DNA of 64,000 nucleotides from JAFGPL01 sp963781805 (GTDB lineage: Bacteria; Bacteroidota; Bacteroidia; Bacteroidales; UBA10428). The DNA lies in the NCBI GenBank assembly GCA_963781805.1, contig CAWAHF010000004.1:2728001-2792000 (forward strand), written 5' to 3'. The notes beneath the pieces are model-generated. The model was not told the DNA's origin. It saw only the letters and a program-made list of their open reading frames with translations, and ran no database searches. Both the position numbers and the translations under genes were made by a program. Every line of letters begins with the position of its first letter. Within the stretch, counting starts at the first letter, position 1. Below, one piece after another: positions 36,108 through 47,900 of the stretch.

Positions 36108-36701
36108 ATGAAGGAAGTTATTATTATTGGGGCTGGAGGTCATGCTGCTGAAATTGATGAATACATCAGATATACTCAAAAAGAAACGGGTGAAAAAGAA
36201 ATTAATATAATTGGCTTTTTAGATGATAATCCAGCTAACTATGCACATTACAGACTATCAGCTCCGCTAATAGGAAGTATCAAAGAACATAAGGTAATAA
36301 AAAATCATAATTACCTGATAGGTATTGCAAATTTGCAATATAGACGGCTATTTGTCGATAAATTTAAGTCAGAAGGAGCGAAATTTATAACATTTGCACA
36401 TTGCAATGCATATATTTCAGAATCAGCTCAAATAGGTGAAGGTAGTATCATTGGGCCAAATGCCAATATCGGACCCAATGTTAAAGTCGGAAAATATACA
36501 CTAATCAATTCCCGGTGCAGTCTTGGTCATGATACCATCGTGGGGGATTATAACTTCATTAGTCCGAATGTATGTTTTTCCGGTTTTACAGTTATTGGAG
36601 ATGAAAATCTTTTCGGTATCAATAGCGCTACGATTCCTAATATTAAAGTCGGAAACCGCAATAAAATAGCTGCCGGGATGATCTCTGGATCAAAATATTG
36701 A
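36108..36701 (+). CDS. NeuD/PglD-like acyltransferase (left-handed beta-helix)
   Basis: This 197-residue protein begins EVIIIGAGGHAAEIDEYI, the N-terminal Rossmann-like domain of NeuD/PglD sugar O/N-acyltransferases, and continues with hexapeptide repeats (IGEGSIIGPNANIGPNVKVG and IKVGNRNKIAAGM) that form a left-handed beta-helix. PglD acetylates the 4-amine of UDP-amino sugars; relatives can use acyl-ACP. With ACP, KAS III and SDR immediately upstream, it is the natural candidate to transfer the acyl chain to an amino sugar. It is the last gene of region 1. Confidence 0.88.
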   Translation: MKEVIIIGAGGHAAEIDEYIRYTQKETGEKEINIIGFLDDNPANYAHYRLSAPLIGSIKEHKVIKNHNYLIGIANLQYRRLFVDKFKSEGAKFITFAHCNAYISESAQIGEGSIIGPNANIGPNVKVGKYTLINSRCSLGHDTIVGDYNFISPNVCFSGFTVIGDENLFGINSATIPNIKVGNRNKIAAGMISGSKY

Positions 36702-37030
36702 AAGTAATACTGTTGTTTTTTACAGATTTAAGGAAAGAGTTATTGCAATACCCAAAACCAATTAAATTACTCGGAAAAATATAATTAGTCGACCTATCTA
36801 AAGTACATATTCTGATATTTTTCTTATCCAGGAAATCATAAACGGGCAATTATTTTATGTTAAATATTCTCATCTGAAACAATAATCAATATTTCTTTAG
36901 GTTTTATAACCTGAAAGAATTTTTCCCGAATGATATTATAATACATAGAATCAATCATATATCACAATTAATGCAATTAATCAGTAAACATGCCAAGAAA
37001 AATATCATTTAGTCAAAATGTAAAAGCTAC
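36702..37030. other. Intergenic region between acyl module and secreted proteins
   Basis: AT-rich 329-bp stretch without a convincing ORF. The only structure seen is a small hairpin AGGTT-TTAT-AACCT at 36899-36912. No complete TTTG/TAnnTTTG promoter was found. It marks the switch from biosynthesis genes to secreted proteins. Confidence 0.5.
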
Positions 37031-38425
37031 ATGATGAAAACTTTAAATTTAAGATTAATAGTTACATCACTCATCTTATTGAGCCATCTTACAGGTTGTT
37101 CAAAGGATGATACTAACAATGGCATCGATATTAATGGTCAGGGACCAATTTCAGACGCAAGCTATTATGTTGCTCCATGGGGGAATAATCTCAATCCAGG
37201 TACATTTGAAAAACCCTGGGCAACATGGCAGAAGGCATTTGAGACAGCCCGTGCCGGAGATGTTGTATATTTCAGGGGGGGTGTCTACTATAAGAAATCA
37301 GGATATTCTGCAGATATTATACCGCGCGATGGCCATGGAAAAAGTGGTACTGCCGGAAATTATATACATTATCTTAATTATCCTGGCGAAACCCCGATAT
37401 TGGATTGCTCTGAGATTATACCAAAAAAGCCAAGTGGTGGAAGATACGAGTACAATGCCGGTCTGTATATTGATGGAGCCAGTTATCTGCATTTCAGAGG
37501 GCTGACAATTAAAAATGTTTGGCAGGTATATGACAATGTTTTTTCCCAAGGATTGGTGTGTGTAGATAGTAAGTTTCAAAAATTTGAAAACATAACAGTC
37601 TGCAATATAACAGGAAGAGGAGTATACTATTCTCCTACCTATGCACCTGATTCAACTTATTTTATAAACTGTGACGTATATAATTGTGTGGACAGTTTTT
37701 ATTCCGGAGGATATGCTGGTGGATGGGGAGATGGCTTTAATGCCGGGAATGAAGCTAATTCATATCTCCAAATAGAAGGATGTCGGGTATGGCAATGTTC
37801 CGACGATGGATTCAATACCTGGGGAAGCGGATTATTGGTCGTGAAGAATTGCTGGTCGTTTAAAAATGGGAGATTAGATGGTGACGGATGTGGTTTTAAG
37901 ATGAATGTTCCTGATGTTTCAGCAGCTGATAATGCATTGCATAGAATTTTCACAAACAATATTTCGACATATAATATTGGAAATACAGGTGCTGGCTTTA
38001 CCGAAAATAACAACGGTATGGTCACTGTAAATTCACATATGTATAATAATACATCCTATAAAAACATGACTGGATTCACTACCATCGGAAATAATGTGGG
38101 TCCTCAACGTAACAACATATACCGAAATAATATTGCATACAATAATTCCCAGTATAACGATGAAGAAAGTCAGGGTGGAGTTTTTAATACCAATGATCAC
38201 AATTCATGGAACTCTTCACTTGGAGTTAAAGTAACAGATGCTGATTTCGTGAGTTTAGACGTAGATCAGCTTGCTAGGCCGCGCAAAAAGGATGGTTCTT
38301 TACCAGATATCCAATTTTTAAAACTGGTACCTAATTCCGATTTAATAAATAAAGGTATTGATGTTGGGTTACCCTTCAGAGATTCTGCACCAGATCTTGG
38401 TGCTTTTGAACTTGAGTTAAAATAA
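37031..38425 (+). CDS. Parallel beta-helix surface lipoprotein (PL9-like)
   Basis: This 464-residue protein has a lipoprotein signal ending in LTGC, followed by a right-handed parallel beta-helix domain. The opening YYVAPWGNNLNPGTFEKPW and AGDVVYFRGGVYY are typical of pectate-lyase-like (PL9-related) beta-helices, and the Asn/Gly-rich ladder continues to about residue 390. A terminal DxLARPRKKDGSLPD plus APDLGAFE block matches the end of many such proteins. It is closely related to the N-terminal parts of the proteins at 58402 and 61306, but lacks their BIG_2 repeats and T9SS domain. It may bind or cleave a polysaccharide at the cell surface. Alternative ATG at 37034. Confidence 0.82.
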   Translation: MMKTLNLRLIVTSLILLSHLTGCSKDDTNNGIDINGQGPISDASYYVAPWGNNLNPGTFEKPWATWQKAFETARAGDVVYFRGGVYYKKSGYSADIIPRDGHGKSGTAGNYIHYLNYPGETPILDCSEIIPKKPSGGRYEYNAGLYIDGASYLHFRGLTIKNVWQVYDNVFSQGLVCVDSKFQKFENITVCNITGRGVYYSPTYAPDSTYFINCDVYNCVDSFYSGGYAGGWGDGFNAGNEANSYLQIEGCRVWQCSDDGFNTWGSGLLVVKNCWSFKNGRLDGDGCGFKMNVPDVSAADNALHRIFTNNISTYNIGNTGAGFTENNNGMVTVNSHMYNNTSYKNMTGFTTIGNNVGPQRNNIYRNNIAYNNSQYNDEESQGGVFNTNDHNSWNSSLGVKVTDADFVSLDVDQLARPRKKDGSLPDIQFLKLVPNSDLINKGIDVGLPFRDSAPDLGAFELELK

Positions 38426-38956
38426 TAATAGCAGGTCATTCTCTTATTTTTTCTTTAGAATATGTTGCATGATCATTGCAAGTATTTAAAACAATGGTCT
38501 GAATTGTATTAAGAAATTATAACTTTTCCTTTGCTAAAGTCTTAAAGGTAAAACCGTTATTAGCAAAGTGTCTTTTTAAAGCAATAACTTTTTAATTTTA
38601 TATGTAGTTTGTTCCTCAATTTTTAATGGATGATATGTTGATATATTATTCTCAAATTGGAAAAATATCTCCGTATATAGAAAAAAATGAAATTCAACTC
38701 AGAATCTTTATTAAAGATAGGGAATTGAAATATTTCGCACACCCCATTATTTTTCTGCCAGAATTGAACATATGCACTAAAGGTGTGTTTCTTTAAAATA
38801 AAACCTGTTATTATTAATTCTTAAACCATAGTTTGAAAACCATTTGTAGCTTAATCTATTAATTTTTAGTGCTGGTCAATTTATCACCTGTTTTGATCAA
38901 AATGAGTCCTTCCATTATTTCTTTAAAACATATTTTTGGGAATTAAAACTTTTTAT
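38426..38956. other. Intergenic region before the giant repeat gene
   Basis: This 531-bp AT-rich stretch holds a probable terminator (38529-38577) and a lone -7-like TATTTTTG at 38931-38938 just ahead of the giant gene. No TTTG element lies 19-21 bp before it. I see no supported ORF or RNA gene. Confidence 0.5.
38529..38577 (+). terminator. Probable rho-independent terminator after the beta-helix lipoprotein
   Basis: Perfect 9-bp arms CTTTGCTAA (38529-38537) and TTAGCAAAG (38560-38568) enclose a 22-nt loop that can add a short GGT/ACC stem, followed by TGTCTTTTT. It lies about 100 bp after the lipoprotein stop. The loop is long, so efficiency is uncertain. Confidence 0.5.
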
Positions 38957-41900
38957 ATGAAATATACTTTACCCCTAATTATCTCTTTTATAATTTGCCA
39001 ATTTGGGTATTCGCAACCTTCCGGTTTAACCCCTGGTACTATTGGAACTTCCCAGACAATATGCTATAACACAAGCCCGGAAACCCTGACAGAGGTAACA
39101 TTTCCCACAGGTGGTACAGGAGAATACACATTTCAATGGCAAAGCTCTTCAGATACTATTATCTGGTTAGATTTACCTGAAGATACTTTAACTGAATATA
39201 CACCACCCTTATTAACTGAAAGTACTTATTACCGCCAGGGAGTAATAAGTGGATTGGATACCGCATACAGTAACATTGTTTTAGTCACAGTCTCACCCAT
39301 ACTCACCTTGGCTCAATTACATGATAGCCAAACGATAGATGAAAACACCTTCACCAATATTCATATAGACATTACAGGAGGCACATCTCCATACACAGTC
39401 AGCTTTACAAGAAACGGGGTTTCCCAGCCCACAGTAACTAATTATACGAGTGGGACGGATATTTCGACAGGAATACTAACCACAGGCAGCTATACCTATG
39501 CACTAACATCAGTAACAGATGCCGGTGGTTGCCCTGCCCAGAGCCTGGGTACCGGCATCACTTTAGAAGTAATCCAGTATGTGCGTGTTCCTGTTGACTC
39601 TATATTCAGAACCGAGGTTCCAGTCTCCTCGTCTCATTTCACGCCTTATGAATTGGGCACAGAATTCCAGGTCCTATCAGACGGGTATATAACCAAAGCC
39701 CGTTTGTACAGTCATGTAAATGAAGGGGGTGATCATATCGTACGACTGTGGGAACTCAATGGTACGACATATACCCTGGCAGCAGGACCTTTTACATGGA
39801 ATTTTTCACCGGGGCTGCATGGCTGGCGTACATATACATTACCATCACCGGTTGCAGTAGAGGCCAACCATACCTACATCATTAGTATATCAAACTCGGC
39901 TGACAGGTATTTTGTAATAAGCAACAATTTCAGTCCCTCACAGCACGGGGCATATTTGAGGTACCAGCGAGGGGTTTATACACCAACACTGGGAACTGTT
40001 CCTAAATCTACAGTAAACAGTTGTTATTTCAGGGATGTAGTATTTGCCATATCAGGAGCTGACACGCTCACGCCAGGCGCCATCGGAACTTCCCAAACGA
40101 TATGTTACAACACAGCACCTGTGGCATTAACAGAGATAACGTCTCCCGCGGGAGGGACAGGCAGTTACGCTTACCAATGGCAGAGCTCACCTGACAGCAC
40201 AGAATGGACGGATATACCGGGGGCAACACTATCAGGCTATGCCCCACCGGCATTAATTGCAAATACTTATTACAGACGTGGTGTGATGAGTGGCAGTCTG
40301 GAATCTGTTTATAGCGACCCGGTACTGATATCTATATCTCCACTGATTACGTTAGCACAGATTTATGATAATGATACGATAGACGAAAACACTTCCACCA
40401 ATTTACATGTGGATATTACAGGAAGTACAGCTCCTTACGTCATCAATTATACACGGAACGGAGTTTCCCAGTCTGCAATTTCAAATTATGCCAGCGGGAC
40501 GAATATCTCCACAGGGATACTTACCGCAGGAAGTTACAATTATTCACTAACATCGGTAACAGATGCCGGTGGTTGCCCTGCCCAGAACCTGGGTACCGGC
40601 ATCACTTTAGAAGTAATCCAGTATGTGCGTGTTCCTGTTGACTCTATATTCAGAACCGAGGTTCCAGTCTCCTCGTCTCATTTCACGCCTTATGAATTGG
40701 GCACAGAATTCCAGGTCCTATCAGACGGGTATATAACCAAAGCCCGTTTGTACAGTCATGTAAATGAAGGGGGTGATCATATCGTACGACTGTGGGAACT
40801 CAATGGTACGACATATACCCTGGCAGCAGGACCTTTTACATGGAATTTTTCACCGGGGCTGCATGGCTGGCGTACATATACATTACCATCACCGGTTGCA
40901 GTAGAGGCCAACCATACCTACATCATTAGTATATCAAACTCGGCTGACAGGTATTTTGTAATAAGCAACAATTTCAGTCCCTCACAGCACGGGGCATATT
41001 TGAGGTACCAGCGAGGGGTTTATACACCAACACTGGGAACTGTTCCTAAATCTACAGTAAACAGTTGTTATTTCAGGGATGTAGTATTTGCCATATCAGG
41101 AGCTGACACGCTCACGCCAGGCGCCATCGGAACTTCCCAAACGATATGTTACAACACAGCACCTGTGGCATTAACAGAGATAACGTCTCCCGCGGGAGGG
41201 ACAGGCAGTTACGCTTACCAATGGCAGAGCTCACCTGACAGCACAGAATGGACGGATATACCGGGGGCAACACTATCAGGCTATGCCCCACCGGCATTAA
41301 TTGCAAATACTTATTACAGACGTGGTGTGATGAGTGGCAGTCTGGAATCTGTTTATAGCGACCCGGTACTGATATCTATATCTCCACTGATTACGTTAGC
41401 ACAGATTTATGATAATGATACGATAGACGAAAACACTTCCACCAATTTACATGTGGATATTACAGGAAGTACAGCTCCTTACGTCATCAATTATACACGG
41501 AACGGAGTTTCCCAGTCTGCAATTTCAAATTATGCCAGCGGGACGAATATCTCCACAGGGATACTTACCGCAGGAAGTTACAATTATTCACTAACATCGG
41601 TAACAGATGCCGGTGGTTGCCCTGCCCAGAACCTGGGTACCGGCATCACTTTAGAAGTAATCCAGTATGTGCGTGTTCCTGTTGACTCTATATTCAGAAC
41701 CGAGGTTCCAGTCTCCTCGTCTCATTTCACGCCTTATGAATTGGGCACAGAATTCCAGGTCCTATCAGACGGGTATATAACCAAAGCCCGTTTGTACAGT
41801 CATGTAAATGAAGGGGGTGATCATATCGTACGACTGTGGGAACTCAATGGTACGACATATACCCTGGCAGCAGGACCTTTTACATGGAATTTTTCACCGG

Positions 41901-44900
41901 GGCTGCATGGCTGGCGTACATATACATTACCATCACCGGTTGCAGTAGAGGCCAACCATACCTACATCATTAGTATATCAAACTCGGCTGACAGGTATTT
42001 TGTAATAAGCAACAATTTCAGTCCCTCACAGCACGGGGCATATTTGAGGTACCAGCGAGGGGTTTATACACCAACACTGGGAACTGTTCCTAAATCTACA
42101 GTAAACAGTTGTTATTTCAGGGATGTAGTATTTGCCATATCAGGAGCTGACACGCTCACGCCAGGCGCCATCGGAACTTCCCAAACGATATGTTACAACA
42201 CAGCACCTGTGGCATTAACAGAGATAACGTCTCCCGCGGGAGGGACAGGCAGTTACGCTTACCAATGGCAGAGCTCACCTGACAGCACAGAATGGACGGA
42301 TATACCGGGGGCAACACTATCAGGCTATGCCCCACCGGCATTAATTGCAAATACTTATTACAGACGTGGTGTGATGAGTGGCAGTCTGGAATCTGTTTAT
42401 AGCGACCCGGTACTGATATCTATATCTCCACTGATTACGTTAGCACAGATTTATGATAATGATACGATAGACGAAAACACTTCCACCAATTTACATGTGG
42501 ATATTACAGGAAGTACAGCTCCTTACGTCATCAATTATACACGGAACGGAGTTTCCCAGTCTGCAATTTCAAATTATGCCAGCGGGACGAATATCTCCAC
42601 AGGGATACTTACCGCAGGAAGTTACAATTATTCACTAACATCGGTAACAGATGCCGGTGGTTGCCCTGCCCAGAACCTGGGTACCGGCATCACTTTAGAA
42701 GTAATCCAGTATGTGCGTGTTCCTGTTGACTCTATATTCAGAACCGAGGTTCCAGTCTCCTCGTCTCATTTCACGCCTTATGAATTGGGCACAGAATTCC
42801 AGGTCCTATCAGACGGGTATATAACCAAAGCCCGTTTGTACAGTCATGTAAATGAAGGGGGTGATCATATCGTACGACTGTGGGAACTCAATGGTACGAC
42901 ATATACCCTGGCAGCAGGACCTTTTACATGGAATTTTTCACCGGGGCTGCATGGCTGGCGTACATATACATTACCATCACCGGTTGCAGTAGAGGCCAAC
43001 CATACCTACATCATTAGTATATCAAACTCGGCTGACAGGTATTTTGTAATAAGCAACAATTTCAGTCCCTCACAGCACGGGGCATATTTGAGGTACCAGC
43101 GAGGGGTTTATACACCAACACTGGGAACTGTTCCTAAATCTACAGTAAACAGTTGTTATTTCAGGGATGTAGTATTTGCCATATCAGGAGCTGACACGCT
43201 CACGCCAGGCGCCATCGGAACTTCCCAAACGATATGTTACAACACAGCACCTTCATCCCTGATAGAGATAACCGCTCCCACGGGAGGGACAGGCAGTTAC
43301 ACCTACCAGTGGCAAAGTTCGACAGACAGCATTTCCTGGACAGATATACCGGGGGCAACACTATCAGGATATGCCCCGGGAGCATTGACAGAAAGTATTT
43401 ATTACAGACGGGGAGTGATGAGTGGCAATTTAGATACTGTTTACAGCAATGTTATCCCTATTTCCGTATCACCGCAATTTACTCTGTCACAATTGTACCA
43501 AAGTGACACGATTGTAAGTAATATCTCCACCAATATTCATATTGACATTACAGGAGGCACAGCACCTTACTCAATTAACTATACGCGCAACAGTGTTGCA
43601 CAACCAGCAGTAAACAGTTATGCCAGTGGAACAAATATCTCTACGGGATTACTTACCGCAGGAAGCTATACTTATGCACTGACATCTGTTACAGATGCGT
43701 TCGGATGTAGCACACTTAATCTTGGTACTGAGATCAACATCACAGCGAGTTTGTTTGTACCCGTTGATTCTATTTTCAGAGCAGAGATACCTGACACTTC
43801 ATCAAGTGATGGTGCATATGAACTTGGTTCAGAATTTCAGACTCTTTCAAATGGGTATATTACAAAAGCCAAAATATACACTCATTTTAATGAGGGAGGT
43901 AATCACACAATCCGTTTGTGGGAATTCAACGGATCAACATATACACTGGCAGCAGGTCCCTTCATTTGGAATATTCCTGCTGGAGTTCAGGGATGGAGAG
44001 AATATTCATTTACATCACCTGTTTTAGTTGTGGCTAACCAGACTTATATTATTAGTATTTCTAACAGCTCTGATTATTATTATGTTAAGAGCACTGATGT
44101 CACCTTTACACAACATGGTGAACATCTAAGATATGTGAGAGGGGTTTATTCGGATATTCCGGGAGCTGTTCCTACATTAGCGGTGTCCAGCACCTATTTC
44201 AGAGATGTGGTATTTGGCTTCTCAGGTTTCGATACGTTAACACCAGGAACCGTCGGAACTAACCAAACTATATGTTATAATACAGCACCTGATACACTTT
44301 CTCAAATAACTCCGCCTGTCGGAGGAACAGGAGTATATGCTTATCAATGGCAAAACTCACTGGATGACTCCACATGGATGAATATTTCAGGGGCTATCCT
44401 GTCAAATTTTGCTCCGTCTTCCTTAACGCAGAATACATTTTACCGGCGTGGAGTAATAAGCGGGGCTCTGGATACAGTTTACAGTAATCCTGTACTGATA
44501 ACAGTGTCACCTCTGGTAACTCTTGCCCAACTGCATGATAGCATAACCATATTTAACAATACTTCCGCAGAATTTTATGTAACCATTACAGGAGGCACTT
44601 CAACTTTCACAATCAACTACACACAAAATGGTGTGGCACAACCTGCTGTTACTAGTTATGTGAGTGGTACAAATATTTCAACCGATACGCTCACCACTGG
44701 AGGTTATACGTATGCATTAACATCGGTAACAGATGTCATAGGCTGCACTGCCCAAAATCTTGGGACTGCGATAGAAGTGACTGTAATTGACAATGGCGAT
44801 CTGACTGCCGGCAGCATAGGAACTTCACAAACGATATGCTATAACACGGTGCCGGCACCATTGACACAGGTAATTGCTCCGATGGGAGGTACCGGGGAAT

Positions 44901-47900
44901 ACACTTACCAATGGCAAAGTTCTCCCGACAGTATTAACTGGACCAATTTATCCTTAGATACACTGCAGGATTATGCACCACCGGCATTAATGAACACTAT
45001 TTATTTCAGACGAATGGTGATGAGTGATGGGTTTCTTCCGGTAAGCAGTAACATACTGAAATTAGCGGTCTCTCCACAAATGCCACTTGCTCAATTGCAT
45101 GATAATTCAATTATAGCAAACAATACATCAACGGTGATCAATGTTGATATTACCGGAGGTACATCACCTTATATCATTAATTATACACAAAATTCTATTG
45201 CCCAGCCGACGATTAGTAATTATATAAACGGAACAGACATCTCAACGGGTATTCTTACTACCGGAAATTACATATATGGACTGACATCGGTTACCGATGC
45301 ACTTGGATGTGCACCTGATAGCCTTGGAGATAGTATTACTATTTCCGTAATCAACTATTTTGGGGTAGATTCCTTATTCAGAACTGAAATTCCAGACACA
45401 TCAGCATATGATGGTCAATATGAACTGGGAACAGAATTCAGGGTTCTAACGAATGGATTTCTTTCAAAAGCACTACTATATAGTAGTGCAAATGAGGGAG
45501 GAGATCATATTATAAGATTATGGGAGCTCAATGGAACGGCATATTCGCTTTTGGCAGGTCCCTTTACATGGAATCTTACTTCAGGTCTGGAAGGCTGGCG
45601 TGAATACATATTTACTACTCCAATCATAGTTCACTCCAACCATACTTACATCATTAGCATCTCGAACGGTACTGACCAATATTATACCAAAACTGACAAT
45701 TTTGTCTATGTACCACATGGTCAGGATCTAAGATATTTAAGAGGAGTATTTTCTTCCGTTTTGGATACAGTACCTTTATCAACTGCTTATTCAAGCAACT
45801 ATTTCAGAGATGTCGTATTTGCCTTATCGGGTTTTGACACATTGACTCCAGGAACAATAGGAACAAGCCAGACCATATGTTACAATACTACTCCGTCTGC
45901 GTTGACACAATTAAGCGCTCCGGTAGGAGGAACAGGAATCTATGCTTATCAATGGCAAAACTCTCTGAATGATACGCTATGGATGAATATCCCCGGTGCT
46001 ATCCAATCTAATTTTGCTCCGTCTTCTTTAACCCAGAATACATATTACCGGCGTGCAGTTGTAAGTGGGGCTCTGGATACAGTTTACAGTACTTCTGTAC
46101 TGGTAGCAGTGTCACCACCTCTAACTCTTGCCCAGTTGCATGATAGCATAACCATTTTTAATAATACCTCTACAGAATTTCAGGTGATAATTTCGGGAGG
46201 GACATCACCTTTCACCATCAACTATACACAGAATGGAGTGTCACAACCTGCTGTTAATAATTATGTGAGTGGTACAAATATTTCGACCGATACACTCACC
46301 ACTGGAGGTTATACGTATGCATTAACTTCTGTAACAGACGTTGCAGGCTGTCCTGCCCAAAATCTTGGAACAGCGATAGAAGTTACAGTAATTGACAATG
46401 GTGATTTAACTGCAGGAAGCATAGGAACTGCCCAAACGATATGCTATAACACGTTACCGGCACCATTGACACAGATAATTGCTCCGACAGGAGGTACCGG
46501 GGACTACACTTATCAGTGGCAAAGTTCACCCGACAGTATTATCTGGACTGATTTATCCGTAGACACTTTACCGGATTATGCACCACCGGCATTAATGAAT
46601 ACAACTTATTTCAGACGAATTGTAATGAGTGGCGGTTATCTTCCGGTAAACAGTAACATAATAAAATTAACGGCCTCTCCGCAAATACCACTTGCTCAAT
46701 TGCATGATAATTCAATTATAGCAAACAATACATCAACAGTAATCCATATTGATATTACAGGAGGCACATCACCTTATATTATCAATTATACACAAAATTC
46801 TATTGCACAGCCAACGATCAGTGATTATATCAGCGGAACTAATGTCTCAACAGGTGTTTTGACCACCGGAAATTATATATATGAATTGACCTCAGTAACG
46901 GACGTACTTGGATGTGTGCCTGATAGTCTGGGAGATAGCATTATCGTTTCGGTAGTTGATTATACTCCGGTGGATTCATTGTTCAGGTCGGAAATTCCTT
47001 ATACCTCATCGAGTGATGCACAATATGAATTAGGATCTGAATTTCAGGTATTTTCAAACGGGTATCTTTTAAAGGCTAAATTATTTAGTCACATAAACGA
47101 GGAAGGAGTCCACATAATCAGAGTTTGGAGGTTTAATGGAACGACTTATGATTTATTTGCAGGACCATATACGTGGGATTTAACGGCTGGAATTAGTGGC
47201 TGGCGAACATTTACATTTCCAACACCCGTCGCTGTTGAGGCTGGTGAGGTATATATAATAAGCATTACAAATGGTTCGGATTTGAACTATATGCATACCG
47301 AAAATTTCCAGTCATCCGCTCCAGGTGTCTATGTAAATTTTATAAGGGGACTTTATTCACCGGTTATTGGAAATGTTCCCGACTTAGAATATCTGGGAAC
47401 CAACTATTTTCGTGATATTGTTTTTGGTGTTCAGGTAGGTAATGGTAATCTGATGGCTGGGACAATAGGTTACGCGCAAAACTTATGTCAAGATTCTCTG
47501 CCTGAAACATTAACGCAGCTAACAGCACCTTCAGGTGGTACAGGTGTATATACATTTCAATGGCAGAGTTCGCCAAATAATGTTGTCTGGACAGATATTT
47601 CAGGGGCTACTCAGCAGGATTATACTCCATCAACGGTATTGTCATCAACTTATTTCAGACGTGTAGTAACCAGCGGTAATTATATACCTGTTAACGGTGC
47701 TCCAATCCAAATAAGTATTTCTCCGCCAATTACCCTGGCCCAACTGCACGATAGTATTTCAATAGCAAATAATACATCAACGTTTTTCAATGTGACCATT
47801 TCGGGAGGTGTTTCACCTTATACATTCGACTACACACGCAACTTTGTATTGCAGGATACAGTAAAAAATTATTTCAGCGGTACCAGTGTTGGAACAGGAA

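Noticed and set aside
40068..42350. Identical 64-residue antisense ORFs at 40068-40262, 41112-41306 and 42156-42350
   Set aside because: They are reverse-strand shadows of the exact 1,044-bp array. Their regular spacing only reflects the period of the repeat.
39544..43252. Long direct repeats considered as CRISPR or a mobile element
   Set aside because: Units are 1,044 bp, in frame, without spacers, transposase or terminal inverted repeats; they are protein-coding modules.
43695..44027. A 110-residue + strand ORF inside the giant gene
   Set aside because: It is an out-of-frame translation of the DUF4082-like domain region.
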